Part shown: one piece after another, positions 8,823-17,360 of the stretch
Numbering within the stretch: position 1 is the first letter of the stretch
Layout: each line of letters begins with the position of its first letter
DNA from: Deltaproteobacteria bacterium
Lineage (GTDB): Bacteria; Myxococcota_A; UBA796; CAJQPC01
Assembly (NCBI GenBank): GCA_016717595.1
Contig: JADKFE010000014.1
Coordinates: forward strand, 47,145 to 111,144
Direction: 5' to 3'
Length of the DNA stretch: 64,000 bases
Translations under genes and position numbers: made by a program
Notes under the pieces: generated by a model
What the model was told of the DNA's origin: nothing
The model's database searches: none
Seen by the model: only the letters and a program-made list of their open reading frames with translations

Positions 8823-9590
8823 TCAGAGGATGAGCCCGCCGTCTACATCGAGGCAGCGCCCAGTGAAGTAGTCACACTCGATGATGAACTTCACGGCGAG
8901 GAAGATCTCCTCGGGCGTGCCCGCCCGGCCCAGCGGGACGGCCTTGAGCACGCCCGCGAGCACCTCGGGGCGCATGCCCTGGAGGATCGGCGTGTCGATG
9001 AAGCCCGGGGCGATGGCGCCGGTGCGGATGCCGTACCGCGCGAGCTCCTGGGACCACAGCTTCGTGTCCGCGATGAGCCCGGCCTTCGCCGCGCTGTAGT
9101 TCGTCTGCCCTTGGTTGCCGTGGCGCGAGATCGAGCTGATGCTGATCACCACGCCGGGGCGCTGGTCGTTCTCGATGAGCTTCGCCGCGAACTCACGCGT
9201 GGCCAGAAACGGCCCGGTGAGGTCCACGTCGATGACCTGCTGCCACTTCGCCAAAGAGAGGCGGTCCACGGCGCCGGTCTCCTTGTTCTTCTTCACGAGC
9301 AGGCCGTCGCGGAAGATGCCCGCGTTGTTCACCAAGACGTTGAGGCCGCCCAGCGCGTCCCAGGCGTCGCCGATGAGCTTCACGACCTCGGCCTCGACGG
9401 CCACGTTCGCCTTGAACCCGACGACCTTGCCCGGGAGCCCAGCGCCCGCGGCGATCGTCTCTTCGATGCCTTGATCGTTGAGATCACAGAAGGCCACATC
9501 GGCCCCCGCGCCCGCGAGGCGCAGCGTGAACTCGCGACCCATGCCAGAGCCGCCACCCGTGACCAGAACCTTGCTGCCGTTGACCTGCAT
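8823..9590 (-). CDS. SDR-family NAD(P)-dependent oxidoreductase (FabG-like)
   Basis: This is a classical short-chain dehydrogenase of 255 residues, the usual family length. It has the nucleotide-binding TGGGSGMG at residues 11-18, NNAG at 88-91, the catalytic Ser near 152 (SISSIS), Tyr165 and Lys169 in a YSAAK motif, and a C-terminal FTGRCLDVDGG. It probably reduces or oxidises a hydroxy/keto acyl or alcohol substrate in the cytosol; the sequence does not fix which. An 18-bp perfect palindrome at 9629-9646 lies about 40 bp upstream of the start and may bind a repressor. No fatty-acid synthesis genes flank it, so assignment to FabG itself is not supported. Confidence 0.88.
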   Translation of the reverse strand: MQVNGSKVLVTGGGSGMGREFTLRLAGAGADVAFCDLNDQGIEETIAAGAGLPGKVVGFKANVAVEAEVVKLIGDAWDALGGLNVLVNNAGIFRDGLLVKKNKETGAVDRLSLAKWQQVIDVDLTGPFLATREFAAKLIENDQRPGVVISISSISRHGNQGQTNYSAAKAGLIADTKLWSQELARYGIRTGAIAPGFIDTPILQGMRPEVLAGVLKAVPLGRAGTPEEIFLAVKFIIECDYFTGRCLDVDGGLIL

Positions 9591-9628
9591 GAAGCACTCC
9601 AGGTTGAGGAGCGCCCCTTAACATCCCA

Positions 9629-9646
9629 TGTTGCTGCGCAGCAACA
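9629..9646. promoter_or_regulatory. Perfect 18-bp palindrome upstream of the SDR gene (candidate operator)
   Basis: TGTTGCTGCGCAGCAACA is an uninterrupted perfect palindrome in the 74-bp gap between the lipid-kinase stop and the SDR start. It is nested in a looser CATGTTG...CAACATG repeat (9628-9657). Its size and symmetry match operators for dimeric repressors such as TetR-type proteins. No such repressor gene lies in the window. Confidence 0.45.
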
Positions 9647-9664
9647 AGGTCAACATGGCCCCGA

Positions 9665-10666
9665 TCAGGCCTGCCCGACGAAGGTGACCGGGTTCTCCGA
9701 GAGCCCGAAGGTCACCTCGTCGCGGAAGCCCGCCGGGTCTCCAGCGACCTGGAACGCCATGGGCTGAGAGAAGATCAGCCGCACCCGATCGGCGTAGAAG
9801 TCGTGCACGTCCGGGTGGTGCAGGGTGCCTCGCCACGCATCAGGCATGGCCCGCACACACCCCAGCGGCGAGAGCGCCACGGCGCGCAGGTGAAAACGGC
9901 CAGGGCGGCGCAGCGCGTGGGGGAAAAACCGGACGCCGTACCCAAGCTGCGGGGTGGTCGCCGCGCCGACGGTGGCGATGGGCCCGCGGTAGAGCAGCTC
10001 CCCCGTGGGGATCTCCGGGCCGACCTCGTCCCCGCCGAGCCCGATGCGCCGCGCGGGGCTGCCCATGTTGATGATGGTGACCTCGGCGTCTTTGCGGGTC
10101 AAGAAGTTGGGCAAGGTGATGCCGAGGCCGGCGATGAAGTAGCCCGCGAGGCCATGGCCCAGGGGCGCGAGGGCTGTCCCCGCCAGCGCGCGCTTCACGC
10201 GGTAGTAGTCGTTGAGCACCGCGGCGTCGTGGCCCAGGCCCAGAAACGGCGTCAGCGCCTTGCCCGTGGTGACCATCCGCACCATCACGGCCTGGTGGGT
10301 CTCGCCGCGCTGGTACCGCGTCAAGGTCTCAACGGGGTTGCCCGAGCCCAACCAGCGGGCCAAGGCGTTGCCTGTGCCGAGGCGCAAGACGCCGACGTTG
10401 GGCATCTTGGGGCCGCTGAGCGTGGCCAGGGTGTTGATGGCGTCTACGATCGTGCCATCCCCGCCCCCGGCGAACACCGTGGGGTACTCGCGCTCAACGC
10501 AGGCCCGAAGCGCCTCTTCAGCGTGATCTTTGGACTCGGTGAAGAAGACGTGCTCCGCGCCCGCGACCCCGCGTATCGCCCGAGCGAGCCTCGGCGTCAT
10601 GCTCCCCGCGTTCGCGTTGAGCACCACTCCGACAGGTCCACGAGGGCGTTGCATGGGGGAAAACAT
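9665..10666 (-). CDS. Diacylglycerol kinase-family lipid kinase
   Basis: The protein has the DAGK catalytic signature: VGVVLNANAG near the N-terminus, the GGGDGT phosphate-binding loop, and LRLGTGNALARWLG. The C-terminal half is beta-rich, as in the bacterial YegS/DgkB group. Such enzymes transfer a phosphate from ATP to diacylglycerol, ceramide or a similar lipid at the membrane. Its exact lipid is unknown. I chose the ATG at 10666 because GGGAGG precedes it by 5 nt. An upstream ATG at 10702 would add 12 residues but has no clear ribosome site. It is probably a single-gene unit, read in the same direction as the SDR gene. Confidence 0.85.
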   Translation of the reverse strand: MFSPMQRPRGPVGVVLNANAGSMTPRLARAIRGVAGAEHVFFTESKDHAEEALRACVEREYPTVFAGGGDGTIVDAINTLATLSGPKMPNVGVLRLGTGNALARWLGSGNPVETLTRYQRGETHQAVMVRMVTTGKALTPFLGLGHDAAVLNDYYRVKRALAGTALAPLGHGLAGYFIAGLGITLPNFLTRKDAEVTIINMGSPARRIGLGGDEVGPEIPTGELLYRGPIATVGAATTPQLGYGVRFFPHALRRPGRFHLRAVALSPLGCVRAMPDAWRGTLHHPDVHDFYADRVRLIFSQPMAFQVAGDPAGFRDEVTFGLSENPVTFVGQA

Positions 10667-10802
10667 CATGGCCTCCCAAGGAGCAGGCCTTGCACGTACC
10701 ATGCCAGCTCTTGACCCGTCAAATCGGGGAGCGGGGCGGCCTCGGGCGCGAACGGCGCTACGCGATCCGCGGCCCAGGTGCTACGCGGCGGTGGCGCCCG
10801 CG

Positions 10803-11582
10803 TCAGGGGGCCGCTGCCTCAGCCGCCGGCGCCGCCAAGAGCGTCGGCTCCCGCAGGCGCAGCCAACGCACGGCCCGGGAGTCGGGGTGATCCGCGGAGA
10901 GGCGCGCCGCCGCCATGCCCGCCGTCGTCTCGTCGCCGACCCGCTTGTAGCTCACCGCGAGCATCGCCAAGGCCATCGGCACGTCGGAGCAGTCGGGGTA
11001 GGTGCGCAGCATGCCTTCCATGCGGCTGATCACGGCGTTGTACGCCTTGCGCCGGAAGTAGAACTCCCCGATGAGGAACTCCTTGTGCGCGAGGCGATCT
11101 TTGGCCTCGACGAGGAGCTCCTGGACCTCCTCCAGATGCTCAGAGCTGGCGAAGCGGCTCTCGTAGCCCGCCCAGGTGGTCACGGCGTGGCGGGTCCAGG
11201 TCTGGTCCCGGGCGGCCACCTTCGTGGACTTCTTCAGGCTGGTGAGGCCCAGGCGGTAGACGACGTAGTCGATGTCCTCATGCCGCGGGTGCAGGCGCAT
11301 GAACTCTTCATACGCGACGCGGGCCTGATCCCACTCGGCCTGCTCAAAGTACACGTCGGCGATGGCCAGCTCGGCCTTCACGGCGTAGGGGTCGTCGCGG
11401 TGGTAGTTCCTGATCTTGTTGAACTGCTCCAGCGCCTTCACGTAGTAGCCGCGCTTGAGGTACCGCAGGCCGAGGTCGTACTGCTCCTCGACGGTCACGT
11501 CACCTCGGGCGGCCTGGACCTCGGGCGCGGCGGCGGCGAGGCTCAACAAGATGGCGGCGAAGGCGACGCGTACCAAACGCAT
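10803..11582 (-). CDS. BamD/CpoB-like TPR protein, periplasmic
   Basis: This 259-residue protein begins at an ATG preceded by GAGGAG at 6-nt spacing. It has a signal peptide (AILLSLAAAAPEVQA) and then tandem tetratricopeptide repeats (YDLGLRYLKRGYYVKALEQF, AELAIADVYFEQAEWDQARV, LAHKEFLIGEFYFRRKAYNA). The repeat layout matches the outer-membrane-assembly lipoprotein BamD. However, the signal ends in an Ala-X-Ala site and has no lipobox Cys, so it would be soluble in the periplasm unless anchored by a partner. It is divergent from the HtrA protease gene, and the two share a 132-bp upstream region, which fits a role in envelope quality control. Confidence 0.75.
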   Translation of the reverse strand: MRLVRVAFAAILLSLAAAAPEVQAARGDVTVEEQYDLGLRYLKRGYYVKALEQFNKIRNYHRDDPYAVKAELAIADVYFEQAEWDQARVAYEEFMRLHPRHEDIDYVVYRLGLTSLKKSTKVAARDQTWTRHAVTTWAGYESRFASSEHLEEVQELLVEAKDRLAHKEFLIGEFYFRRKAYNAVISRMEGMLRTYPDCSDVPMALAMLAVSYKRVGDETTAGMAAARLSADHPDSRAVRWLRLREPTLLAAPAAEAAAP

Positions 11583-11629
11583 GGGCTGCTCCTCAGGACG
11601 CGCCATCGTAGCCGACGCCGGGCGAGGGC

Positions 11630-11666
11630 GCACGGGGGACGGCGCGGGGACGGCACGGGGGACGGC
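11630..11666. repeat. Short direct repeat in the bamD-like/htrA divergent promoter region
   Basis: GCACGGGGGACGGC occurs twice, at 11630-11643 and 11653-11666, about two helical turns apart, with a related GCGGGGACGGC between them. The repeat lies between two divergent envelope genes and could be a binding site. It could equally be GC-rich drift. Confidence 0.3.
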
Positions 11667-11714
11667 CCAGCGGCGCTGCGGTGTTGAGGACGATCGGATA
11701 CGCTCGGGGTCACA

Positions 11715-13028
11715 ATGCGCCGCACCAAGACCTTCTCTGCCCTCCCCTCCGTCCTCCTGCTCACCACCTTGCTCGCCGCCGCGCCGATCTCCGGCGCTGG
11801 GCGCGCCGAGGCCGCCGATCGTCGCACCCCGGTGGTGCTCGCCGTCGAGCGCGCCGTGCCGTCGGTGGTCTCCATCGACGTAGAGCTCTCGGTGCAGCTC
11901 CCGTTCGGCTTCTTGTTGGGCGGCAGCGGCACGGCCCAGACCACCTCTCAGGGCTCTGGCGTCATCCTGCGCGCCGACGGCGTCGTGCTCACCAACGCGC
12001 ATGTCGTCGATGGCGCCACCACCATCAAGGTGCACACCGCCGATGGCCGCGTGTTCACCGCCCAGGTCGTCGGCTTAGACGCCGATCTTGACCTCGCCGT
12101 GCTCCTGCTCGACGGCGCCAAAGATCTCACGCCCATCGCCCTGGGAAAGAGCGGAGAGCTGTACCTGGGCGAGTCGGTCATCGCCATCGGCAACCCCTAC
12201 GGCTTGGGGCAGACCGTCTCTACGGGGGTGGTGTCGTCAAGGGCCCGGGAGGTCGAGCTCGCGCCGGGGGTGTACCAGCACTACATCCAGACCGACGCGG
12301 CGATCAACCCCGGCAACTCCGGCGGCGCCTTGGTGAACCTCGACGGCCAGCTCATCGGCCTCAACACGGCGATCCGCGCCGGGGCCGAGGGCATCGGCTT
12401 CGCGATCCCCGTCGACCGCGCCTGGAAGGTCGCCCAGGACATGCTCACCTTTGGTGAGGTGCGCGCGCCCTGGCTCGGCGTCGATCTCAAGGACATCTCC
12501 CGCCAGCGCCTCCAGGGCACCCCCGTCGCGGCGGGCGCGGTGCAGGTGGTGCGGGTGTACCCAGAGAGCCCCGCGGCGAAGGCCGGGCTCAAGGCCGGAG
12601 ACCTGCTCTACCAGTCCCAAGGCCGACCGGTGCGCTCCACCGCTGATCTCAACGGCGCGTTGGCTGAGGAGAAGCCCGGCGCCAAGCTCACGCTGCAGCT
12701 CTACCGCGGCGCGACGGCGATGAAGGTCGACCTCACGACGATCTCTCTGCCGGAGGGCGTCGAGGCCACGGTGCTCAAAGACACCCTCGGCGCCCAGCTC
12801 CAAGTGGTCAACGGCGCGTTGGTGTTCTCGTCGCTCACCGCGACCGGGAGCTGTGTGAAGCGCGGGATCGTCGTAGGCGACGTGCTGCACGCCGTCGATG
12901 GCCGCCCGGTGAAGAGCTTAGACGAGCTAAATCTCGCGCTCCGCCGCGCGAAGGCTCACCACCGGGCGTCTGTGGTGTTTACGGTGTCTCGTGGGCGGAT
13001 GCGCGGGAACCTCACCGTCGACATCTGA
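11715..13028 (+). CDS. degP: HtrA/DegP-family periplasmic serine protease
   Basis: This 437-residue protein has a signal peptide, a trypsin-like protease domain and two PDZ domains. The catalytic triad is visible: His96 in VLTNAHVVDG, Asp126 in DLDLAVLLLD and Ser202 in NPGNSGGAL. PDZ1 follows at about 240-340 (VYPESPAAKAGLKAGDLLYQ) and a shorter PDZ2 at about 345-437 (CVKRGIVVGDVLHAVDGRPV). HtrA proteins degrade or refold damaged periplasmic and outer-membrane proteins. The gene reads away from a BamD-like gene, which supports a role in envelope homeostasis. Length and domain order are normal, and no catalytic residue is missing. Confidence 0.93.
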   Translation: MRRTKTFSALPSVLLLTTLLAAAPISGAGRAEAADRRTPVVLAVERAVPSVVSIDVELSVQLPFGFLLGGSGTAQTTSQGSGVILRADGVVLTNAHVVDGATTIKVHTADGRVFTAQVVGLDADLDLAVLLLDGAKDLTPIALGKSGELYLGESVIAIGNPYGLGQTVSTGVVSSRAREVELAPGVYQHYIQTDAAINPGNSGGALVNLDGQLIGLNTAIRAGAEGIGFAIPVDRAWKVAQDMLTFGEVRAPWLGVDLKDISRQRLQGTPVAAGAVQVVRVYPESPAAKAGLKAGDLLYQSQGRPVRSTADLNGALAEEKPGAKLTLQLYRGATAMKVDLTTISLPEGVEATVLKDTLGAQLQVVNGALVFSSLTATGSCVKRGIVVGDVLHAVDGRPVKSLDELNLALRRAKAHHRASVVFTVSRGRMRGNLTVDI

Positions 13029-13085
13029 GCCCAGTCGCGGTACCCACTGGCCAGCCTCCCCCTCACCGTCCCGGAGTTCTCCCCA

Positions 13086-13382
13086 ATGTCTGATGCTTCG
13101 CCGTCCGAGTCGTCTCCCCGCGAGCCCATGGCCAAGCTGCAGGTGAGCTTCGCCTCATTCTTGGTCTCCCTTGGCCGCACCGCCCTGGAGCACCTCGGCG
13201 ACGTGCCAGAGACGGAGGCCCGCGCAGACCTCGATCTCGCGCGCCAGACGATCGATCTGCTGGCGATCCTCCAAGACAAGACCAAAGGCAACCTCGACAC
13301 CGAGGAGGCTCGTCTCTTGGAGTCGATGCTGTATGAGCTGCGTATGCGCTATGTGAAACGCGCAGGCGCATCAAAGGCTTGA
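13086..13382 (+). CDS. DUF1844 family protein
   Basis: This 98-residue protein matches the DUF1844 pattern: FASFLVSLGRTALEHLGDVP, then LARQTIDLLAILQDKTKGNL and a C-terminal LLYELRMRYV. The family is small, helical and cytosolic, common in Deltaproteobacteria and relatives, and has no established function. It follows the protease gene by 57 bp on the same strand and could be read through from it. Confidence 0.85.
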   Translation: MSDASPSESSPREPMAKLQVSFASFLVSLGRTALEHLGDVPETEARADLDLARQTIDLLAILQDKTKGNLDTEEARLLESMLYELRMRYVKRAGASKA

Positions 13383-13402
13383 AAAGAACCGCGCCCTGCC
13401 AG

Positions 13403-13432
13403 TTGACATAGGCGATCCGCTCAGTGTAGGGT
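13403..13432 (+). promoter_or_regulatory. Sigma70-type promoter for the lipoprotein at 13471
   Basis: A perfect -35 box TTGACA at 13403-13408 is followed after 18 nt by TAGGGT at 13427-13432. The start codon lies 38 bp downstream, leaving a short leader. No competing gene lies in this gap. Confidence 0.55.
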
Positions 13433-13470
13433 GCTGCCTCTGCTAGACATGACCCCCGAGGAGACCTCCC

Positions 13471-14442
13471 ATGCGCTTCATTAGCCTGACTGTGCTCGCC
13501 CTCACCGCCGCCTCTTGCAGCGGTGGTGACAAAGAAGTCGTCGACACCCAGCCCCCCTGCGGTGTGGAGATCGACGAGACGATCCCCGCCGCTGGCGCCA
13601 CCAACTTCTACTACCGCGGCGAGATCGAGTTCTACCTCTCCGACTCGGATGAGACCGCCACGCTCAGCATCGACGGTGTCACCGGCACGTCCTACCGGAA
13701 CGAAGACAACGACGTCGTCTACTTCAAGCCCGACGCGCCGCTCTCCCCCAGCACCGCCTACACCGCGAAGCTCACCTACTGCACCGGCGAGGCCGAGGTC
13801 GGCTTCACCACGAGCGCGCTCGGCACCTCCATCGCCGACACCTCCTCGCTCATCGGCAAGGTCTACTCCCTCGACCTCCAGGCGGGCCGCGTGGTCATCC
13901 CCGAGGGCGTCGGCTCGGTGCTGGAGCAGTACCTCGACATCGTGATCTTCATGGAGGTCGCCTCGGCGGACGCCTCCACCATCCGCCTCTTCGGCGCCTT
14001 GGCCGACGAGGCCAACCCCAGCCAGCAAGACTACTGCTCCCAGACCTTGGCCTTCCCCGAGGCCGACTTCTCCGGCGCGCCCTTCTTCGAGATCGGCCCC
14101 GAGAGCACGAACATCGCCGTGGCCGGGTTTGAGGTCACCATCGACGACCTGCTCATCTCCGGCACCTTCGCCGGTGACGGCTCCTACTGGGGCGGCGGCG
14201 TGCTCCAGGGCTCCGTGGACACCCGCGCGCTCGTCCCCCTCATCGAGGAGGGCGGCGAAGACAGCGCCGTCTGTGACATCGTCGCCGGGTTCGGCGTCGC
14301 CTGTGAGGTCTGCTCCTCCGACGGTCAGCCCTTCTGCCTGAGCATCAAGGCCGTGGACTTGGGCGGCGAGGAGATCACCTCCACCAACCTGGAGGAGATC
14401 GCCATGTCCGACTGCCACGAGAACTGCCCCGCCCAGCGCTGA
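13471..14442 (+). CDS. Secreted lipoprotein, Ig-like plus conserved C-terminal Cys domain (paralogue 1)
   Basis: This 323-residue lipoprotein (lipobox AASC near residue 15) is the first of three tandem paralogues. The first part resembles a bacterial Ig-like fold (CGVEIDETIPAAGATNF, then YFKPDAPLSPSTAYTAKLTY and FTTSALG). The C-terminal part is shared by all three copies and ends with a Cys cluster, ACEVCSSDGQPFCLSI. It lacks the DSDAD linker present in copy 2. The predicted location is the outer-membrane surface or the periplasm. Function is unknown; structural or adhesive roles are possible. A hairpin with a short T-run follows the gene. Confidence 0.8.
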   Translation: MRFISLTVLALTAASCSGGDKEVVDTQPPCGVEIDETIPAAGATNFYYRGEIEFYLSDSDETATLSIDGVTGTSYRNEDNDVVYFKPDAPLSPSTAYTAKLTYCTGEAEVGFTTSALGTSIADTSSLIGKVYSLDLQAGRVVIPEGVGSVLEQYLDIVIFMEVASADASTIRLFGALADEANPSQQDYCSQTLAFPEADFSGAPFFEIGPESTNIAVAGFEVTIDDLLISGTFAGDGSYWGGGVLQGSVDTRALVPLIEEGGEDSAVCDIVAGFGVACEVCSSDGQPFCLSIKAVDLGGEEITSTNLEEIAMSDCHENCPAQR

Positions 14443-14495
14443 ACAACCCCGAGTGCACGCTCTGATTCAGCGTCCCTGACGTTGTCCCCGATGAA

Positions 14496-14525
14496 GGGGA
14501 GGAGGCCAACCCCTCCTCCCCTTTG
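14496..14525 (+). terminator. Intrinsic-terminator-like hairpin after lipoprotein 1
   Basis: A 10-bp stem, GGGGAGGAGG (14496-14505) pairing with CCTCCTCCCC (14512-14521), has a 6-nt loop and is followed by CTTTG. The T-run is short, so termination may be partial and allow read-through into the second paralogue. Confidence 0.55.
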
Positions 14526-14567
14526 TCGTCTCTCCCTCTCCGCTCCCCATCGAGCCCCGGAGCCCTC

Positions 14568-15602
14568 ATGTCCTTCCGACCGCTCAGCTTCACCCTCGCG
14601 CTCTTCGCCCTCGCGGCCTGCAACAAGGACTCCGTGAGCGTAGAGGACGACTCGGGCACACCGAGCACGGACAGCGCCGTCGAAGGCGACGCGGACGCCG
14701 ACAGCGACGCCGACAGCGACACGGACTCCGACAGCGACGCCGACCTGCCCTGCGAGGCCGAGGTCATCTCGGTGACCCCCGACGACGGCGCCCAGGCGGT
14801 GGGCGTAGACGCCACCATCGTGGCCTTGTTCTCCGCGGCCGTCGCCCCCGAGGACGCGAGCCTCAGCCTCACCGGCCCAGACGGGCTCGTGAGCGGCGAG
14901 CTGGTGATGATCTCGGACGGCCTCGGCCTCAGCTTCACGCCCGGCGCGCCGCTTGAGCGTGACGCGGAGTACACGATCACCACCGCCGTCTGCGAAGACG
15001 AGGAGATCGCCGCGTTCACCACCATCGGAGATCCCATCTCCGACGTCACCGGCTACACCTACGACGTCAACCTCGCCGACGTCACCTGGAACAGCCCCAA
15101 GTCCGCGAGCCTGCTCATCGGCTCCATCGAGACCTCTCACCTCTTGTTCATGGTGGAGTCCATCGACACCAAGAACGACCTCATCGACCTCGTCGGCGCC
15201 GCGGGCTGGGACGACCCCAAGCTAGAGCAGTATCCCTGCGCCAGCCCCATCGACTTTGAGCCCGCGGAGTTCTCGACGAACCCGGCCTTTGGCGTTGGGC
15301 CTGCCAACGCGACCCTCGTGGTCTCAGGCTATGATGTGAACGTCTGGGATCTGGGCATGTCGGGGACCTTCGCTTGGGACGGAGAGTCTCTGTTGAATGT
15401 GCAGATCACAGGAATGCTGGACGTGCGTGAGTTCACCGTCGGCTCGGTCGAGGCCTGTGATGCGGTCACCTTCCTCGGAGACAAATGCGTCGCCTGTCCA
15501 AACGACGGCGTGGAGGGCTGCCTGGAGGTGGACGCGACGATGGACGCCGCCTATTACGCGCCAGGCGTCAGCGTCGATCCCACCTTGGTCCCCGAGTGTT
15601 AG
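14568..15602 (+). CDS. Secreted lipoprotein with DSDAD linker (paralogue 2)
   Basis: This 344-residue lipoprotein begins at an ATG with GGAG 6 nt upstream and has the lipobox ALAAC. An acidic Asp/Ala/Ser/Thr linker covers about residues 43-61. An Ig-like segment with the SVTPDDGAQAVGV motif follows, and then the same C-terminal domain as its neighbours, with the Cys motif KCVACPNDGVEGCLEV. The linker closely resembles that of the phosphatase at 316-1371, which suggests a lineage-specific way of spacing surface lipoproteins. The third paralogue begins where this gene stops. Confidence 0.8.
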   Translation: MSFRPLSFTLALFALAACNKDSVSVEDDSGTPSTDSAVEGDADADSDADSDTDSDSDADLPCEAEVISVTPDDGAQAVGVDATIVALFSAAVAPEDASLSLTGPDGLVSGELVMISDGLGLSFTPGAPLERDAEYTITTAVCEDEEIAAFTTIGDPISDVTGYTYDVNLADVTWNSPKSASLLIGSIETSHLLFMVESIDTKNDLIDLVGAAGWDDPKLEQYPCASPIDFEPAEFSTNPAFGVGPANATLVVSGYDVNVWDLGMSGTFAWDGESLLNVQITGMLDVREFTVGSVEACDAVTFLGDKCVACPNDGVEGCLEVDATMDAAYYAPGVSVDPTLVPEC

Positions 15603-16563
15603 GGCAGATCGGCGTCTAAGCTGCATCAGCGTCGGGCTTCTCTCCGTCGTCGGCGGGGCCTGCACCAAAGCGGACGCGCCGCACACCGACAGCAAACAGG
15701 ACACCGCCGCCTGTGGGGTTCGCGTCACCGAGGCCCTGCCGCTCGACGGCGAGGCGAACCTGGGCACCAACGCCACGATCAGCCTGCAGCTCGACGGCGC
15801 GGTGCTTCAGGAGGACGTCGCGCTCTCCTTGAGCCCGCCCGCGCCGACGCGGGTGGCGGTCGGCCCCGATGAGCTGGTGTTCACCCCCGATGGGCCCCTC
15901 GCGCCCGAGACCGAGTACGTCTGGAGCGTCACGCTCTGCGGCCAGGAGCTCTCCAGCGGGCGCTTCACCACCCGCACCTACGGCGAGGCCGTGGGCCCAC
16001 GAGACCTCGTCGACCGCGCGTTTCAGCTCGACACACGCAAAGGGCGCTGGGCCCTGGGCGCCTTAGAGGCCGAGTTTATCGCGCGCTACGGCGGCATTCT
16101 GCTGATCGAGGTCATCGAGGGGAACGCGAGCGCCCTCGACCTGCTCCTCGCGCCGGGCACCGACCTCAGCGGCACGATCGTCCAGTCCGTCGGCCCGCTG
16201 ACGCGCAGCTCTGGCGTTCCGTTCCACCACAACCCCTACCTGGGGCTGCGTGTCGAGCAAATGGCGCTCACTCCGCCGAACGGGGCGGTGACGCTCTCCG
16301 ATCTAAACCTCGAGCTCGCCTTCACGAACGCCGGCGTTGGCCTGAGCGATGGGCGCATCAGCGCCACCGTAGATCTGCGTGAGCCGAGCGCCGAGGGCCT
16401 CGCCGAGCGTTGCGCGGCCTTTGAGGCGGAGCTTGGCGTGGGCTGCTCGCCCTGTGAGGACGGCGAGGCGGCCTGCGTGAGCGTGCAGATCGAGGGCGTC
16501 GGGGGCTGGCTCGTCGCCGGGCTACACCTCAAAGAAGAGGAGGCCGACGACACCGGCCGCTGA
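15598..16563 (+). CDS. Secreted lipoprotein (paralogue 3), start codon not identifiable
   Basis: About 320 residues are clearly homologous to the two upstream genes: CGVRVTEALPLDGEANLG, then VFTPDGPLAPETEYVWSV and the Cys motif GCSPCEDGEAACVSV. A basic then hydrophobic segment ending in VVGGAC looks like a lipoprotein signal. However, no ATG, GTG or TTG lies in frame between the stop of paralogue 2 and that signal; the first codon after it is GTT at 15598. In-frame ATGs further upstream would translate unrelated sequence antagonistic to paralogue 2. The start is therefore either non-canonical or lost through a small deletion or sequencing error. The homologous body of the gene is well supported. 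Confidence 0.65.
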   Translation, partial: VRADRRLSCISVGLLSVVGGACTKADAPHTDSKQDTAACGVRVTEALPLDGEANLGTNATISLQLDGAVLQEDVALSLSPPAPTRVAVGPDELVFTPDGPLAPETEYVWSVTLCGQELSSGRFTTRTYGEAVGPRDLVDRAFQLDTRKGRWALGALEAEFIARYGGILLIEVIEGNASALDLLLAPGTDLSGTIVQSVGPLTRSSGVPFHHNPYLGLRVEQMALTPPNGAVTLSDLNLELAFTNAGVGLSDGRISATVDLREPSAEGLAERCAAFEAELGVGCSPCEDGEAACVSVQIEGVGGWLVAGLHLKEEEADDTGR

Positions 16564-16578
16564 GCGCTGCCTGATGAG

Positions 16579-16618
16579 CCCGCCAAACGTCCGGGGAAGG
16601 TCCAGGCGCGTTGGCGGG
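16579..16618. terminator. Hairpin at the end of the lipoprotein cluster
   Basis: CCCGCCAA at 16579-16586 pairs with TTGGCGGG at 16611-16618, just past the third lipoprotein. No T-run follows, so it may be an mRNA 3' stabiliser or a weak or Rho-assisted terminator. Confidence 0.35.
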
Positions 16619-16683
16619 TCTGACCCATGAACCTGTCGCCCGCATCTCTTGACAGGACAACACTTCGGAGGCAAGATCCACCG

Positions 16684-17320
16684 ATGCGCTCCTTCATCCT
16701 CTCCCTGCTCCTCGTGCTCTCCCCGGCCATGGCGGGCGACGCTACCCAGCCACACCCCCACCAGGGTGTGCTCAAGCCCTACCCGCAGCCGCCCAAGGCC
16801 GTGCCGCTCACCGCCGCCCAAGAGGCCACCCTGGCCACGGGCCAGCCGGTGTTTGTGCGCACCGACGGCGGCGACCAAGGCCGCGGCGCGGCGGTGTTCA
16901 TCGTGAACGCCCCACGGGAGAAGGTGTGGAAGGTGATCAAGAGCTTCTCGTCGTACCCCTACTGGGTGGACGGCGTGAAGAAGTGTGAGGTCTACAAGAC
17001 CAGCGGAAACAACGTCTACGTGCGCTTCGTCATCGGCAAGATGGGCGTCGAGATGGAGTACTTCATCAAACACATGGTCTCCGCCGACGGCGAGTGGATC
17101 ACCTGGACGCTCGACTACAGCCGCCTCTCCGACCTCGACGACTCCGGTGGGTGTCTGGCGTGTGGTCCCCCTGGCGAGCGACCCCACCAAGAGCCGCGTC
17201 GAGTACAGCGTCGATCTCAAGGTCTCCTCATATGTGCCTGATTTCGTCAAGAGTTACCTCCTCGACGACGGCATCAAGAGCGCGACCCAGTGGGTGAAGA
17301 CCCAGGCCGAGAAGCCTTAG
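16684..17320 (+). CDS. Secreted SRPBCC/START-like protein, frame broken by one base
   Basis: A signal peptide (MRSFILSLLLVLSPAMAGDA) leads into a lipid/ligand-binding SRPBCC-type fold: VFIVNAPREKVWKVIKSF, then SSYPYWVDGVKKCEVY and FIKHMVSADGEWITWTLDYS. After DLDDS the frame is lost. The matching continuation, GVWRVVPLASDPTKSRVEYS through to TQWVKTQAEKP, lies in the +1 frame and ends at 17320. Removing one G from the GGG at 17149-17151 restores a full protein of about 211 residues. SRPBCC proteins bind hydrophobic ligands in a deep cavity; the ligand here is unknown. A strong terminator follows. The break may be a sequencing error or a recent loss. Confidence 0.7.
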
Positions 17321-17360
17321 CCCGGCCGGTCGCGCGGGCCCCTCGCCCGCCGCCCCGCGC

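Noticed and set aside
16649..16673. TTGACA box before the SRPBCC gene as a promoter
   Set aside because: No acceptable -10 box lies at the right distance, and the site is too close to the start codon and its ribosome site.
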